Positions 36,313 through 44,556 of a stretch of 64,000 nucleotides of DNA are shown here, one piece after another. The notes under the pieces are model-generated. The model had not been told where the DNA came from. It was given only the letters and a program-made list of their open reading frames with translations, and made no database searches. Both the position numbers and the translations under genes were made by a program. The stretch comes from Anaerolineae bacterium (GTDB taxonomy: Bacteria > Chloroflexota > Anaerolineae > Aggregatilineales > Phototrophicaceae): assembly GCA_019912965.1 (NCBI GenBank), contig JAIOHM010000036.1:32493-96492 (forward strand), in the 5' to 3' direction. The number at the start of each line of letters is the position of its first letter. The first letter of the stretch is position 1.

Positions 36313-36813
36313 CTAAATTCCAAATGCGATTTCGCGGAAGCGGGCAATCAATTCTTCATAGCGTTTGCCGATGCCAACCAGCGCGAAGTTACGCCGGGTC
36401 GGTTCCAGAACGCGCAGTTCAATCCATAAGCGTTGGCGCGGCAGCGTACCCAAAATGTGTTCCGGCCATTCAATAATAACCGGCCCGCGCCCGCTGAAAA
36501 TGTCATCCAAACCCACGCCCTCGGCTTCACCGGGGTTTTCCAAACGGTAGCAATCCATGTGATACAAATGCTGCGAATCGGCATCGCGGGTATGCTCATG
36601 AACCAGATTAAAAGTCGGACTGGTCAGAGGGTTTTTCGCCCCCCATCCTTTGCCAATGCCACCCGCAAAAACAGTCTTACCCGCACCCATATCACCCGAA
36701 AGACAAACGACATCCCCGGCCTGGAGCAGCGCTCCGAGTCGTGCGCCCAACCGTTGGGTTTGGTCGGCACTGTGGCTGATAATATCCAGTTGCCCCTCTT
36801 TGAGAATCGGCAC
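36313..36813 (-). CDS. tsaE: tRNA threonylcarbamoyladenosine biosynthesis ATPase TsaE
   Basis: 166 residues. Walker A GDMGAGKT lies near residue 40, followed by SPTFNLVHEH (switch region) and HMDCYRLE; the HxD/E pattern and VIIEWPEHI strand complete the fold. TsaE is an ATPase that, with TsaB and TsaD, completes t6A formation on tRNA. The order tsaE-tsaB-rimI on one strand is common. It is divergent from the histidine kinase gene that starts at 36999. Confidence 0.92.
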   Translation of the reverse strand: MPILKEGQLDIISHSADQTQRLGARLGALLQAGDVVCLSGDMGAGKTVFAGGIGKGWGAKNPLTSPTFNLVHEHTRDADSQHLYHMDCYRLENPGEAEGVGLDDIFSGRGPVIIEWPEHILGTLPRQRLWIELRVLEPTRRNFALVGIGKRYEELIARFREIAFGI

Positions 36814-36998
36814 ACCCTGCTCCCGAAATGAACTGTTGTTAAGGCATTATACAACGCCCACGCCTGCCGACAAAAGGGCAGGCAAAATCCCTGTATCGCC
36901 TCGAAATATTCTAACTGAACCTAAACGTAAGTCAAATCATTTTTGGACACCGATCCTTAATTTTATCTCTACAATTGAGGGTGAAGCAGGAGCGATTC

Positions 36999-39563
36999 AT
37001 GTTCAAACAGGCTTTTTCCAAGTGGGGCATTCGCAGAAGACTCGTCATCATTATTCTGTCGATTGCTGTCACAACAGTCGTGGGCGTGGCGATCATTGCC
37101 TTGAGCGCCAACGCGACTACCCTGCGTCAGCAGACCGAAGTTGCCCTCAGTAGTTATAACCAAGCCTTCGCTAACGCACTGGATACCCGTCTACAATCCG
37201 TTACCCAAACGGCTCATCTGTTTGCAGCCGCGCTGGAACAGGAACAGCAATCGCCTTTCCCGGATTTGTGGCAGATGGCGACCAATGTTCTCATGGAAAA
37301 AGATACCCTGATTGACCGGATTAACATCTATGCCCCGTTTCGAGATACCAATCAGATCGTCATTTTTAACACTCCCAAAACACCTTCATCAGTGACAACG
37401 GTGTGGCAGTCTATAGAAGTAGAACTGCCTTATAATCAGTGGTTTATTCAGGGACTGCGCGATGGAATGCCACGATGGCATGGGCCAACCGCCCCCTATT
37501 ATCCAAGCGCCAGCCAGCAATCAGCAGCTTACGCAGTACCCTTCCAGAACAGACGCGGCGAATACGTCGGGGTTATCTGGGTGGATGTTTCGCTTACGAA
37601 ACTGAACGCGCTGCTGGATGACATTGTGGATACGCGCGACTGGCGCAATTACAGTCTGCTCATCACCGACCAGAACCAACTGGCGGCTCACTTCAAAGTT
37701 CCGGGCGAAATGTCCAGTGCGACGCGCGCGGTTGTCCTAAGCGCTTTCCTCAGCCAACCAGAAATGACTCAGCTACGTCAGAACACACAAGACAGCAAAA
37801 GCATTTTCTGGCAGGGGACAGATCCCTTTAACGCTTATCCATCGGCGGTTGTCCTGATGAGCCGATTGCCGGAATCAGGCTGGCAGCTTCTGACTGTCCT
37901 GCCCCCAACTGTGCTGCAAAATCCGTTCGAGCGCAGTATTGTGCAGATGATTGCTGTGACTATTTTTGGCATGACGGCGCTGGGCTGGATTGTCTACGAA
38001 TACACCGGACGCACCCTGTCTGTACCGCTGAAACGGTTGGGCAGTGCTGCGCAGGAAATCGGTTCAGGCGATTTGCGCTACGCGATTCCGTATCAGGATC
38101 AGACCCATGAAATCGGGCGGCTGGCAAAAGCAATGGAAGATATGAAGCGCAATCTGGCACACTCTTATCGCCAGCTTTCGCTCTGGAGTCAAACGCTGGA
38201 AAAGCGCGTCACACAACGCACCGAAGAACTTGAACTGGCGCAAAAAGTTGCCCAACAGAACGCTGCTGAACTTCAGGCGGTTTATGATGCCTCGCTTTCG
38301 GTGGTCGGTGATTATCAGCTTGAAACCATGCTGCAAAAGCTGACCGAAAACATCCTCAGTTTGCTCAAAACAAATTACTGTGCAGTTTGGCTGCTGACAC
38401 CCGATAAGCAGCACTTGCAACTGGTAGCGACAACTTCAGCGGAAAAAAGCCGTCTGAATACATTAATTGGTCTGGACGAAGGCCTGGTTGGCGCGGCTAC
38501 ACAGGAATCCAAGCTGCTGATTGTGGATGATTACGCGCATTGGCCGCGCCGTCTGGAAAAGGTTTCGGAGGCGGATGTGCAGCGGGCGATGGCTGCACCG
38601 TTGATGTTCTTTAAACGGCCTATTGGCGCGGTGCTGGTTGGGCGCAGCATTGACGCTCCGTCTTTCAGCGAACCTGACCAACGACTGCTCACGCTATTTG
38701 CCAATCTGGTTTCACCGGTTGTCCGTAACGCGCAGTTGTTCATCCAACGTGAAGCAGCCATGAAAGAGGCCGAACGCGCCAACAGCGTGAAAACGCGCTT
38801 TCTGGCAAGCGTGACCCATGAACTCCGCACCCCCCTGAACCTCATCATCAACAATATGGATTTTATGCGTATTGGCGCATTCGGGGATGTAAACGACGAC
38901 CAACGCACCCGACTTGACCAGACGATTCGCAGCGCGGAACATCTGCTGTATCTGATTAACGATCTGCTGGATGTGAGCAAAATCGAAGCCGGGGAGATGG
39001 AATTGTTCATCCAGCCTGCCGATTTACAACCTGTGCTGGAAGATGCGCTGGACACGTCTTTGATGATGATCGAACGCGCTAAACATCCCATCCAGCTAGA
39101 AGCGCATATTGCCGATAATTTACCCCTGATTCCGATGGATGCGCGGCGGGTGCGTCAGGTGCTCATCAACCTGATGAGCAACGCGGTGAAATTCACGACT
39201 GAGGGGAAAGTCACCCTGATTGTATGGATACATCGGACAATGGGGCAGCAGACCAACGGAAACAATATGGATGGCGGTTTCGTCGAAATCTCAGTCACCG
39301 ATACCGGGATGGGCATCCCGCCAGAGGAAATCGACAAACTGTTCCGCGCATTTGAGCGTACCGACAATGCTAAACATCTGGGCATTGAAGGCACGGGTTT
39401 AGGACTGCCGATTTCCAAATTTCTGGTGGAAGCACATGGCGGAGAATTGAAGGTGAAAAGCGAGGTTGGCAAAGGCAGCACCTTTACCTTCCGTTTACCG
39501 CTTCAGCCCATTCCACGAGAACGCACTGCCCAGACGATCAACGCTATGATTGGTGTGGAGTAA
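36999..39563 (+). CDS. Membrane sensor histidine kinase with extracellular Cache-like, HAMP and GAF domains
   Basis: 854 residues from ATG 36999 (AGGAGCGATTC upstream). Order: helix 1 (~14-34), a long extracellular domain that is dCache/CHASE-like (~40-305), helix 2 (IVQMIAVTIFGMTALGWIVY), HAMP (~340-390), a coiled coil, GAF (~445-585), HisKA with HELRTPLN (His607), and HATPase with NLMSNAVKF, TDTGMGIP and GTGLGLPI. No receiver domain or response regulator gene is adjacent, so the partner is encoded elsewhere. The extracellular domain probably binds a small ligand; which one cannot be told. Confidence 0.88.
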   Translation: MFKQAFSKWGIRRRLVIIILSIAVTTVVGVAIIALSANATTLRQQTEVALSSYNQAFANALDTRLQSVTQTAHLFAAALEQEQQSPFPDLWQMATNVLMEKDTLIDRINIYAPFRDTNQIVIFNTPKTPSSVTTVWQSIEVELPYNQWFIQGLRDGMPRWHGPTAPYYPSASQQSAAYAVPFQNRRGEYVGVIWVDVSLTKLNALLDDIVDTRDWRNYSLLITDQNQLAAHFKVPGEMSSATRAVVLSAFLSQPEMTQLRQNTQDSKSIFWQGTDPFNAYPSAVVLMSRLPESGWQLLTVLPPTVLQNPFERSIVQMIAVTIFGMTALGWIVYEYTGRTLSVPLKRLGSAAQEIGSGDLRYAIPYQDQTHEIGRLAKAMEDMKRNLAHSYRQLSLWSQTLEKRVTQRTEELELAQKVAQQNAAELQAVYDASLSVVGDYQLETMLQKLTENILSLLKTNYCAVWLLTPDKQHLQLVATTSAEKSRLNTLIGLDEGLVGAATQESKLLIVDDYAHWPRRLEKVSEADVQRAMAAPLMFFKRPIGAVLVGRSIDAPSFSEPDQRLLTLFANLVSPVVRNAQLFIQREAAMKEAERANSVKTRFLASVTHELRTPLNLIINNMDFMRIGAFGDVNDDQRTRLDQTIRSAEHLLYLINDLLDVSKIEAGEMELFIQPADLQPVLEDALDTSLMMIERAKHPIQLEAHIADNLPLIPMDARRVRQVLINLMSNAVKFTTEGKVTLIVWIHRTMGQQTNGNNMDGGFVEISVTDTGMGIPPEEIDKLFRAFERTDNAKHLGIEGTGLGLPISKFLVEAHGGELKVKSEVGKGSTFTFRLPLQPIPRERTAQTINAMIGVE

Positions 39564-40457
39564 TTACAATTCCCGCGTCTGCACAAAGCTGAGGATAGCG
39601 ACATTCTGTTCGCAGGATGCTATCGTCGAAACTGTGTATTCCGCTGATACGGGGATACCAGAGGGCGCATAAAGCTGCACCGTATAGGTGCTTTCCTGTG
39701 GCACGCCATTCAGGAATAATTCAAACCCGCCGGGGCCAAAAGTTGAGGCCGAACCGCTGAACACGGTTTCATCGGTCGTTTCACTGATGATACGAATACC
39801 ATATCCGTCCAGCGGGGCACTTTGCACGTTCGTCACTGAACCAGCGATGCTTGACCAGTTGCAACCCTCTCCGTTGGCGTTGGGAATATACAATGCCCCA
39901 TCGTTGGCTACGATGAACGGGAAGGGCGATTCCGGCGTAATAATGGCTTCCAGCGGCAGGGGCGTAAAGGTTCCCGTTGGTGCGGGTGTAGGGGGTTCGG
40001 TGGCCGTTGGCGGTAAAGGGGTGGTGGTAATCAGGATCGGCACGGGTGTAAAGGGCGGAAACGGGTTCAATGCACTGTAGGGATTGATGGCAATCAGGAC
40101 AAACACTACTGCCGCCGCCACCGTTGCCAACAGGAAAAATCCGGTAATGACGTTGAGCAGACAGGTATTCTGCCTGCGCGGCGCAGGGGCAGCACTTGAG
40201 CGCGTATCCACCTTTTGGGCATCTGGCTGAACAGCCAGCGGTGGGAATCGTTCCGCAGGGGGTTCAATCACAGCAGGCGGGAAAACCTCTGCCGTTTCCG
40301 GTTCCGGGGTTGGTTCATCCAGAACTGGCGGGGCAAACCGTGAATCGTCAATCGGTTCAGGCGGGATTAATGGCCCGCGCGGGTCTAATCTACGCTTGCG
40401 GTCTTTGCGACCGAAACGGCGTACACCACCTGAACCGTGTTCGTCCTGTTCAGCCAT
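39564..40457 (-). CDS. Membrane-anchored surface protein with Pro-rich cytoplasmic tail and Thr/Pro linker
   Basis: 297 residues. A Pro-rich, charged N-terminal segment (~1-95) leads to one helix (TGFFLLATVAAAVVFVLIAI), a linker of PTPAPTGTFTPLP type, and a C-terminal beta domain (~170-297) shared with the next gene (GCNWSSIAGSVTN, then SGSASTFGPGGFELFL and TYTVQLYAPSGIPV). Two cysteines, CNW and ASCEQN, are conserved between the copies and may form a disulfide outside. The start codon is 3 bp from the stop of the next upstream gene, so they form one operon with ppiC. Confidence 0.7.
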   Translation of the reverse strand: MAEQDEHGSGGVRRFGRKDRKRRLDPRGPLIPPEPIDDSRFAPPVLDEPTPEPETAEVFPPAVIEPPAERFPPLAVQPDAQKVDTRSSAAPAPRRQNTCLLNVITGFFLLATVAAAVVFVLIAINPYSALNPFPPFTPVPILITTTPLPPTATEPPTPAPTGTFTPLPLEAIITPESPFPFIVANDGALYIPNANGEGCNWSSIAGSVTNVQSAPLDGYGIRIISETTDETVFSGSASTFGPGGFELFLNGVPQESTYTVQLYAPSGIPVSAEYTVSTIASCEQNVAILSFVQTREL

Positions 40458-40460
40458 ACC

Positions 40461-41222
40461 CTACCGTTCACGCACCTGTATAAAGTTCACCAGCGCCAGA
40501 TTACGGGCGCAGTCATTCGGGAATACCACCGGAATTTGCCGTGAGACAACCGTACCGCCTGCGCTCATCAATTCCACATAATAGGTATTGGCGTTGATCT
40601 TGTTATCCACCGGGAATTCCCAGCCAGCCACGCCATACAGCGAATTTGAGCCGCTTTGTACCGTGCGATCCAACGCATTCGGGCCGAAGATGTGAATGAT
40701 TAATCCGGTGATCGGCGCACCTGCCAGATCAAACACCTGACCGCCAATGCCCTGCCATGCACAACCGGCTGTATTGGCAAAATTGGTGGTGAAAATCACC
40801 TGTTCTTCGCGCAGATCAAACAGGAAGGGCGAGAGCGTGGGTTCTAGCGTCGGCGTTGGCCCGGTGGGGGTTTCGGTTGGGGTCGGCGTCGGGCTGATGG
40901 ATGGCGTCGGCGTGGCGCTGGGAGTATCGGTCGGGCCGAGCGTTTCGGTAATCGTTGGAGACGGACTGATGGTTACTGTCGGGGTTTCCGTCTCGGTCGG
41001 CGTCAGCGTATTGGTGGGAGTCTCGGTAATCGTTGGCGGCGGTGTGCTGGTTGGCGTGTTGGAAGGTGTCAGCGTCGGCAGCACATAAGCCGTCGGCAAA
41101 TCCACTACAGCCTGTGATTGGGGTGCGGGGCTGAGCAATTGTAAAACAACGAAGACGATCACCAGCACTGACAAGATAACAAAGATCAGGCTGATGACAT
41201 TGTAGATGCGCGTATTTGCCAT
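40461..41222 (-). CDS. Membrane-anchored surface protein with long Thr/Pro linker (paralogue)
   Basis: 253 residues. An N-terminal helix (ISLIFVILSVLVIVFVVLQ) is followed by a very regular linker of TPTETPT-type repeats (~50-125) and the same C-terminal beta domain as the downstream protein (CAWQGIGGQV, SGSNSLYGVAGWEF, TYYVELMSAGGTVV and DCARNLALVNF). It has no cytoplasmic tail. The linker would span the cell wall. The helix is almost the same as the 35-residue protein encoded just upstream. Operon position: third gene after ppiC. Confidence 0.7.
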   Translation of the reverse strand: MANTRIYNVISLIFVILSVLVIVFVVLQLLSPAPQSQAVVDLPTAYVLPTLTPSNTPTSTPPPTITETPTNTLTPTETETPTVTISPSPTITETLGPTDTPSATPTPSISPTPTPTETPTGPTPTLEPTLSPFLFDLREEQVIFTTNFANTAGCAWQGIGGQVFDLAGAPITGLIIHIFGPNALDRTVQSGSNSLYGVAGWEFPVDNKINANTYYVELMSAGGTVVSRQIPVVFPNDCARNLALVNFIQVRER

Positions 41223-41235
41223 AAAATTACCCCCA

Positions 41236-41343
41236 TTAAGCCGGGCTGAGCAGCCGCACGATCACCAAAATGACCACGAGAACTGACAGCACCAGAAAGA
41301 CCAGGCTGATGATATTGTAGACGCGAACATTGCCTTTACGCAT
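41236..41343 (-). CDS. 35-residue single-helix membrane protein
   Basis: Starts ATG 41343-41341 (GAGGGCG upstream) and ends TAA 41238-41236. The peptide MRKGNVRVYNIISLVFLVLS continues with a hydrophobic stretch ending RLLSPA. It aligns directly with the first ~35 residues of the protein encoded downstream (TRIYNVISLIFVILS to QLLSPAP), so it is either a truncated duplicate or a small partner that pairs with the helix. It is 8 bp after the ppiC stop and 13 bp before the next start, tightly packed in the operon. Too short for automatic gene calling. Confidence 0.7.
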   Translation of the reverse strand: MRKGNVRVYNIISLVFLVLSVLVVILVIVRLLSPA

Positions 41344-41351
41344 AACGCCCT

Positions 41352-42281
41352 CTATAAGTATCGTTCAATCACGGCATTTTCGTACAAAGGTCGCAGCCAG
41401 TTTTCAAAACGCGCCTGAGCAATATACACCCGGCGATCCGGGTCAACCGGACGATCTTCAAATTCGATGGTCTGAACCAGATGATAACCGAGGGTTGTGC
41501 CCACCGGGCCGCCCACCTGCCCCGGTTGAAGGCTGAAGGCTACCTGCGCCAGTTCCGGCACGAGCAGTTCTTCCTGCGTGAACCAGCCGAGATCGCCCCC
41601 ATTTTGCCGGGTCATTTCGTCCATCGAAAGGGAAACGGCCAGCGCAGCAAAATCCTCACCCGCGCTTATCCGCGCCATCGCGTCCTGCGCTTCAGCCTGT
41701 GTTCGAACCAGAATGTGGCGGGCGTGAACCTGCCGTACATTGCCTTCCAAATCCGCCGTCAGCACATCGCGCACCAGATTATTGATGAGCGTCGAGCGCA
41801 GCGATTCGGCAAATTCTTCCTGCGTATAAAGATTAGTGGTCAGCCATTGTTCCCATGCGCTTTGGCTGCCCGCCAGTTCAACGTTCACCTGCAATTCAGC
41901 TTGCAGTATCTCATCGCTGATGGTGATATTCCGGGCGGCTGCGCCCTGACGAGTCACTTCCTGTTCGATAAGCTGGTCAAGCACTTCAGCACGCAGCGTC
42001 GCGGGCGAGGCGGCTTCAGCCATCACCTGCTGACGGCGCGCAACTTCGCGTTCGAAGGTGGTGAGGGTAATGGCCTGCCCGTTTACGGTCGCCACAATCT
42101 GCTCGCCCTGAGCATCGGTAGGAAGTGCATTGGCTACAACCGTTGGGATCGGTTGGGTTGCGGGTGGATTTTGGAGCAAGGCCGGATCAAGCGGGTCGGG
42201 CGTGGGCGATCCCCCACACGCAGCCAGCAGCAATATCAGGACAATAGTAAGGGGATAAGACCATTTACGGCAATCAGACAC
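41352..42281 (-). CDS. PpiC-type peptidyl-prolyl isomerase lipoprotein (SurA/PrsA-like)
   Basis: 309 residues from GTG 42281, which has AAGGA seven bases upstream. A lipobox ends LLLAAC with Cys22, so the protein should be a lipoprotein on the outside of the membrane. The SurA-like N-terminal helices (~60-190) are followed by the PpiC parvulin domain (VRQVHARHILVRTQAEAQDA, then GGDLGWFTQEELLVPELAQV). Such proteins fold exported proteins. It heads an operon with three membrane-anchored surface proteins, its likely clients. Parvulin catalytic residues cannot be confirmed by eye. Confidence 0.85.
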   Translation of the reverse strand: MSDCRKWSYPLTIVLILLLAACGGSPTPDPLDPALLQNPPATQPIPTVVANALPTDAQGEQIVATVNGQAITLTTFEREVARRQQVMAEAASPATLRAEVLDQLIEQEVTRQGAAARNITISDEILQAELQVNVELAGSQSAWEQWLTTNLYTQEEFAESLRSTLINNLVRDVLTADLEGNVRQVHARHILVRTQAEAQDAMARISAGEDFAALAVSLSMDEMTRQNGGDLGWFTQEELLVPELAQVAFSLQPGQVGGPVGTTLGYHLVQTIEFEDRPVDPDRRVYIAQARFENWLRPLYENAVIERYL

Positions 42282-42489
42282 AGTGAATTCCTTAGCAGCG
42301 GTTAGCAATAATGCGGTTACTGCCTTTGCAGGCAAGCCAGTGGATTTACAGGTGTTGCTCAACTGAAACCCACCTGTATTATGCAATCGTGCGAGGTTTG
42401 GGGCAAGTGCGCGAGATTGCGATTAGGCGGACGGGCAGCATAGTGCTAAAATCACTGGTATGAATCTGACCACACAGGAGCAGATGCCC

Positions 42490-43677
42490 ATGCCCCGATG
42501 GAACTCATTCGAGTCTTTTTTGTCAGAAGCCCAAAAAATTACCAGCAATGGTCAGCGACAGGCCTTGGTGGATGAACTGCTGGATGAACGCCGCGAATGG
42601 CCCTGGGTGCAGGGGAACAAAGCTACATTTGTCTTTCACAGCCTCGGCGCACGCCGCAGTGTAGCGCTCAACCTGGATACGATCAAAGGCGATCCACCTT
42701 TCGCACCCATGACCAATTTACCAGGCACGACTTTCTGGTATGTCACCCGCGAATTCCAGACGGATGATCTGCTGGATTATTTGCTGGCAATTGACGATCC
42801 GCTAACGCCGCTGGCGACCGAGCAGAACGTGGCGCAGCGCGTAGCGACCCATTGGAAGGTTGACCCCACCAATCCATTAAAAATGAGCACTGGCGCACAG
42901 GATGTTTCAGTTTTGCGGATGGAAAACGCACGTCCATTCCCGGATTGGTCAGCCATGAAAAATGTGCCGCATGGCCGGGTAGAAGAACATGCTATTAGCA
43001 GTGTGCAGCTTGGTTTTAGAAGCCGGAAATTGTGGATCTACACACCGCCCGGATACGCAACTTCCGGTATGGTCTATCCGCTGCTGATTTTTCAGGATGG
43101 ACAGTGGGCAACTGGGCCGCTGCAACTGCCGTTCATTGCCGATACCCTGATTAAACATAAACGACTCGCGCCGATTGTGATTGCGATGGTGCAAAGCGGA
43201 AATCCGCAGGAACGTGAACGGGAATACGTCAGCAATGATAAACATTATGCATCGCTGCTGCTGGAAATTCTGCCGCTGGTTCAGACGACCTATCGCATTG
43301 ATTCAACCAATCTGGGGGTAGGCGGTGTGGCGCAGGGCGCGATTGCCGCAGCCCATGCAGCGCTGAAAAATCCTGCGGTGTTCGGCAGCCTGATTATGAT
43401 TTCGCCACCGTTGGGCAAAGGCGCGAACGAAGATTTATTGAGCGTGTATGCCAGCCGTTTTGAGCAGGCAGGTACACTACCCCGTCGCATTTTCCAATCG
43501 GTGGGGCGCTACGAGGCGCGGGCGCGGTTCATTGCACCAGCGGAAGCTCTGCGGGATATTTTGCAGCGGCGTGATACCGCTTATCATTATGCCGAAATTG
43601 GCAGCGGGCATGGGTTAGTGGCCTTCCGCAGTATTCTGCCGGAAGCGTTGGCCTGGGCATATCCAGTCAACAATTAG
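42490..43677 (+). CDS. Enterochelin-esterase-like alpha/beta hydrolase, nucleophile serine missing
   Basis: 395 residues from ATG 42490, preferred over ATG 42460 or 42484 because AGGAG lies nine bases upstream. The N-terminal Ig-like domain resembles Fes, and the C-terminal domain contains WIYTPPGY, PLLIFQDGQ and the nucleophile elbow. That elbow reads GGVAQG, with Ala281 where relatives have Ser (GxSxG). The histidine of the triad is retained (GSGHG, His374). The protein may be a non-catalytic binding protein or use another residue. Isolated gene, divergent from ppiC. Confidence 0.72.
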   Translation: MPRWNSFESFLSEAQKITSNGQRQALVDELLDERREWPWVQGNKATFVFHSLGARRSVALNLDTIKGDPPFAPMTNLPGTTFWYVTREFQTDDLLDYLLAIDDPLTPLATEQNVAQRVATHWKVDPTNPLKMSTGAQDVSVLRMENARPFPDWSAMKNVPHGRVEEHAISSVQLGFRSRKLWIYTPPGYATSGMVYPLLIFQDGQWATGPLQLPFIADTLIKHKRLAPIVIAMVQSGNPQEREREYVSNDKHYASLLLEILPLVQTTYRIDSTNLGVGGVAQGAIAAAHAALKNPAVFGSLIMISPPLGKGANEDLLSVYASRFEQAGTLPRRIFQSVGRYEARARFIAPAEALRDILQRRDTAYHYAEIGSGHGLVAFRSILPEALAWAYPVNN

Positions 43678-43865
43678 CCGTTGGTCTTCAGTTTTTTCTG
43701 CCAATTTGCTGCCGTTTTGCGCGTGTACGGGAGTGTTTCGCCGCTGCCGGGGGCTGGCGGCGGCAATGGCGGTGCTGGGTTGACGGATGTTGCGGGTGGT
43801 ATTGGGAGCAATTTCTTCAACTTCGTGAATTGTGGTTTGTCCATTTGGGGCTGACTGCCTTTCAC
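43674..43865 (-). CDS. Doubtful small Pro-rich protein
   Basis: A 63-codon frame starting at GTG 43865, or from the in-frame ATG at residue 8, with a proline-rich middle (PPLPPPAPGSGE). No ribosome-binding site is evident, and it ends within the 3' end of the convergent esterase gene. I list it because it fills part of a 340-bp gap (43678-44018), but it may be noise. Confidence 0.2.
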   Translation of the reverse strand: MKGSQPQMDKPQFTKLKKLLPIPPATSVNPAPPLPPPAPGSGETLPYTRKTAANWQKKLKTNG

Positions 43866-43928
43866 AAACGACGATTTACGACTTTTTCAGATTAGCACAA
43901 AATTTCTATGTCGTCAAGCGCTCTGCGT

Positions 43929-43950
43929 ATCATGACATTTCCATCATGAT
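43929..43950. promoter_or_regulatory. Dyad upstream of tmRNA promoter
   Basis: ATCATGA (43929-43935) and TCATGAT (43944-43950) form a perfect 7-bp inverted repeat with an 8-base spacer, 16 bp upstream of the -35 box. A second half-site pair, GTATCA and TGATAC, overlaps it. It may be an operator or an upstream activator site. Confidence 0.35.
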
Positions 43951-43965
43951 TCTGATACACGCCTC

Positions 43966-43994
43966 TTTACCCGACCTGTAATCTATGTTATCCT
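43966..43994 (+). promoter_or_regulatory. Sigma70-type promoter of tmRNA
   Basis: TTTACC (43966-43971) and TATCCT (43989-43994) are separated by 17 bp, giving a start near 44001. That is about 18 nt before the mature 5' end of tmRNA, as expected for an RNase P-processed precursor. Confidence 0.6.
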
Positions 43995-44018
43995 ATTTAT
44001 AAGGATAAAACCTACCCC

Positions 44019-44404
44019 GGGGGTGAATTAGTTTCGACGGGGGAGGCTGAGTTCGTGCTGCACGTCGCGGAGTCTGAGGCCGCGTTAAAAACAGGCAAAG
44101 GCATTAACTGCCAACAATAACACTTACGCTCTACCCGCAGCCGCCTAAGGCTTAAGGTACGCGTGCTAATCCTGCGGGGTTAGCCGTCCGCCCCAATCGC
44201 CGCTACCCGGTTGGACTGGCGGGCGTCACAAATGGTATCGTGCGACTCTTCGATGCCTATAAGGAGAGTCAAAGAAAACATAGGCTGGCCGTCGGCATAC
44301 CTCGCCAATCAGGGCTACCGGCGGTAAGAACAAAGGATTGGATAAACGTGTAGACGTGCGCTCTCGAATTCTTCGGACCCGGGTGGCAGTGCCCGGCACC
44401 TCCA
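44019..44404 (+). ncRNA. ssrA: Transfer-messenger RNA (one-piece)
   Basis: The 5' acceptor GGGGGTG (44019-44025) pairs fully with CACCTCC (44397-44403), with A44404 as discriminator. The conserved GTTTCGACGGGG follows the 5' strand. The resume frame reads ANNNTYALPAA followed by TAA at about 44108-44143, a normal hydrophobic ...LPAA/LAA-type degradation tag. CCA is not encoded and must be added. The T-arm is unusual: CCGGG and CCCGG enclose an 8-base loop TGGCAGTG rather than the canonical TTCGAxT. tmRNA frees stalled ribosomes and tags the incomplete protein for proteolysis. Confidence 0.95.
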
Positions 44405-44417
44405 TACAAATCAAGAA

Positions 44418-44443
44418 ATCTCACCAATTAGGTGGGATTTTTT
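44418..44443 (+). terminator. Intrinsic terminator of tmRNA
   Basis: ATCTCACC (44418-44425) pairs with GGTGGGAT (44431-44438, one G-U pair) around the loop AATTA, followed by six T residues (44438-44443). It is placed just after the tmRNA 3' end. Confidence 0.85.
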
Positions 44444-44556
44444 GATTCAAGAAATGCGAAAACATAGAAAATGAACTCTCACAAAAGTCATCTGCTAAGA
44501 TCAGTTGATTTTTGGGTAAGATTTACAAAACATACCGCATTTGAAGGTTCTAGCAG

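Noticed and set aside
41523..41543. Heptamer-like GGCTGAAGGCTACC on the minus strand of the PpiC gene
   Set aside because: It encodes the normal PpiC strand VAFSLQPG, so the 7-bp spacing is a coincidence of codons, not an STRR.
42460..42489. Upstream start for the esterase
   Set aside because: No ribosome-binding site precedes it, while AGGAG is correctly placed for ATG 42490.
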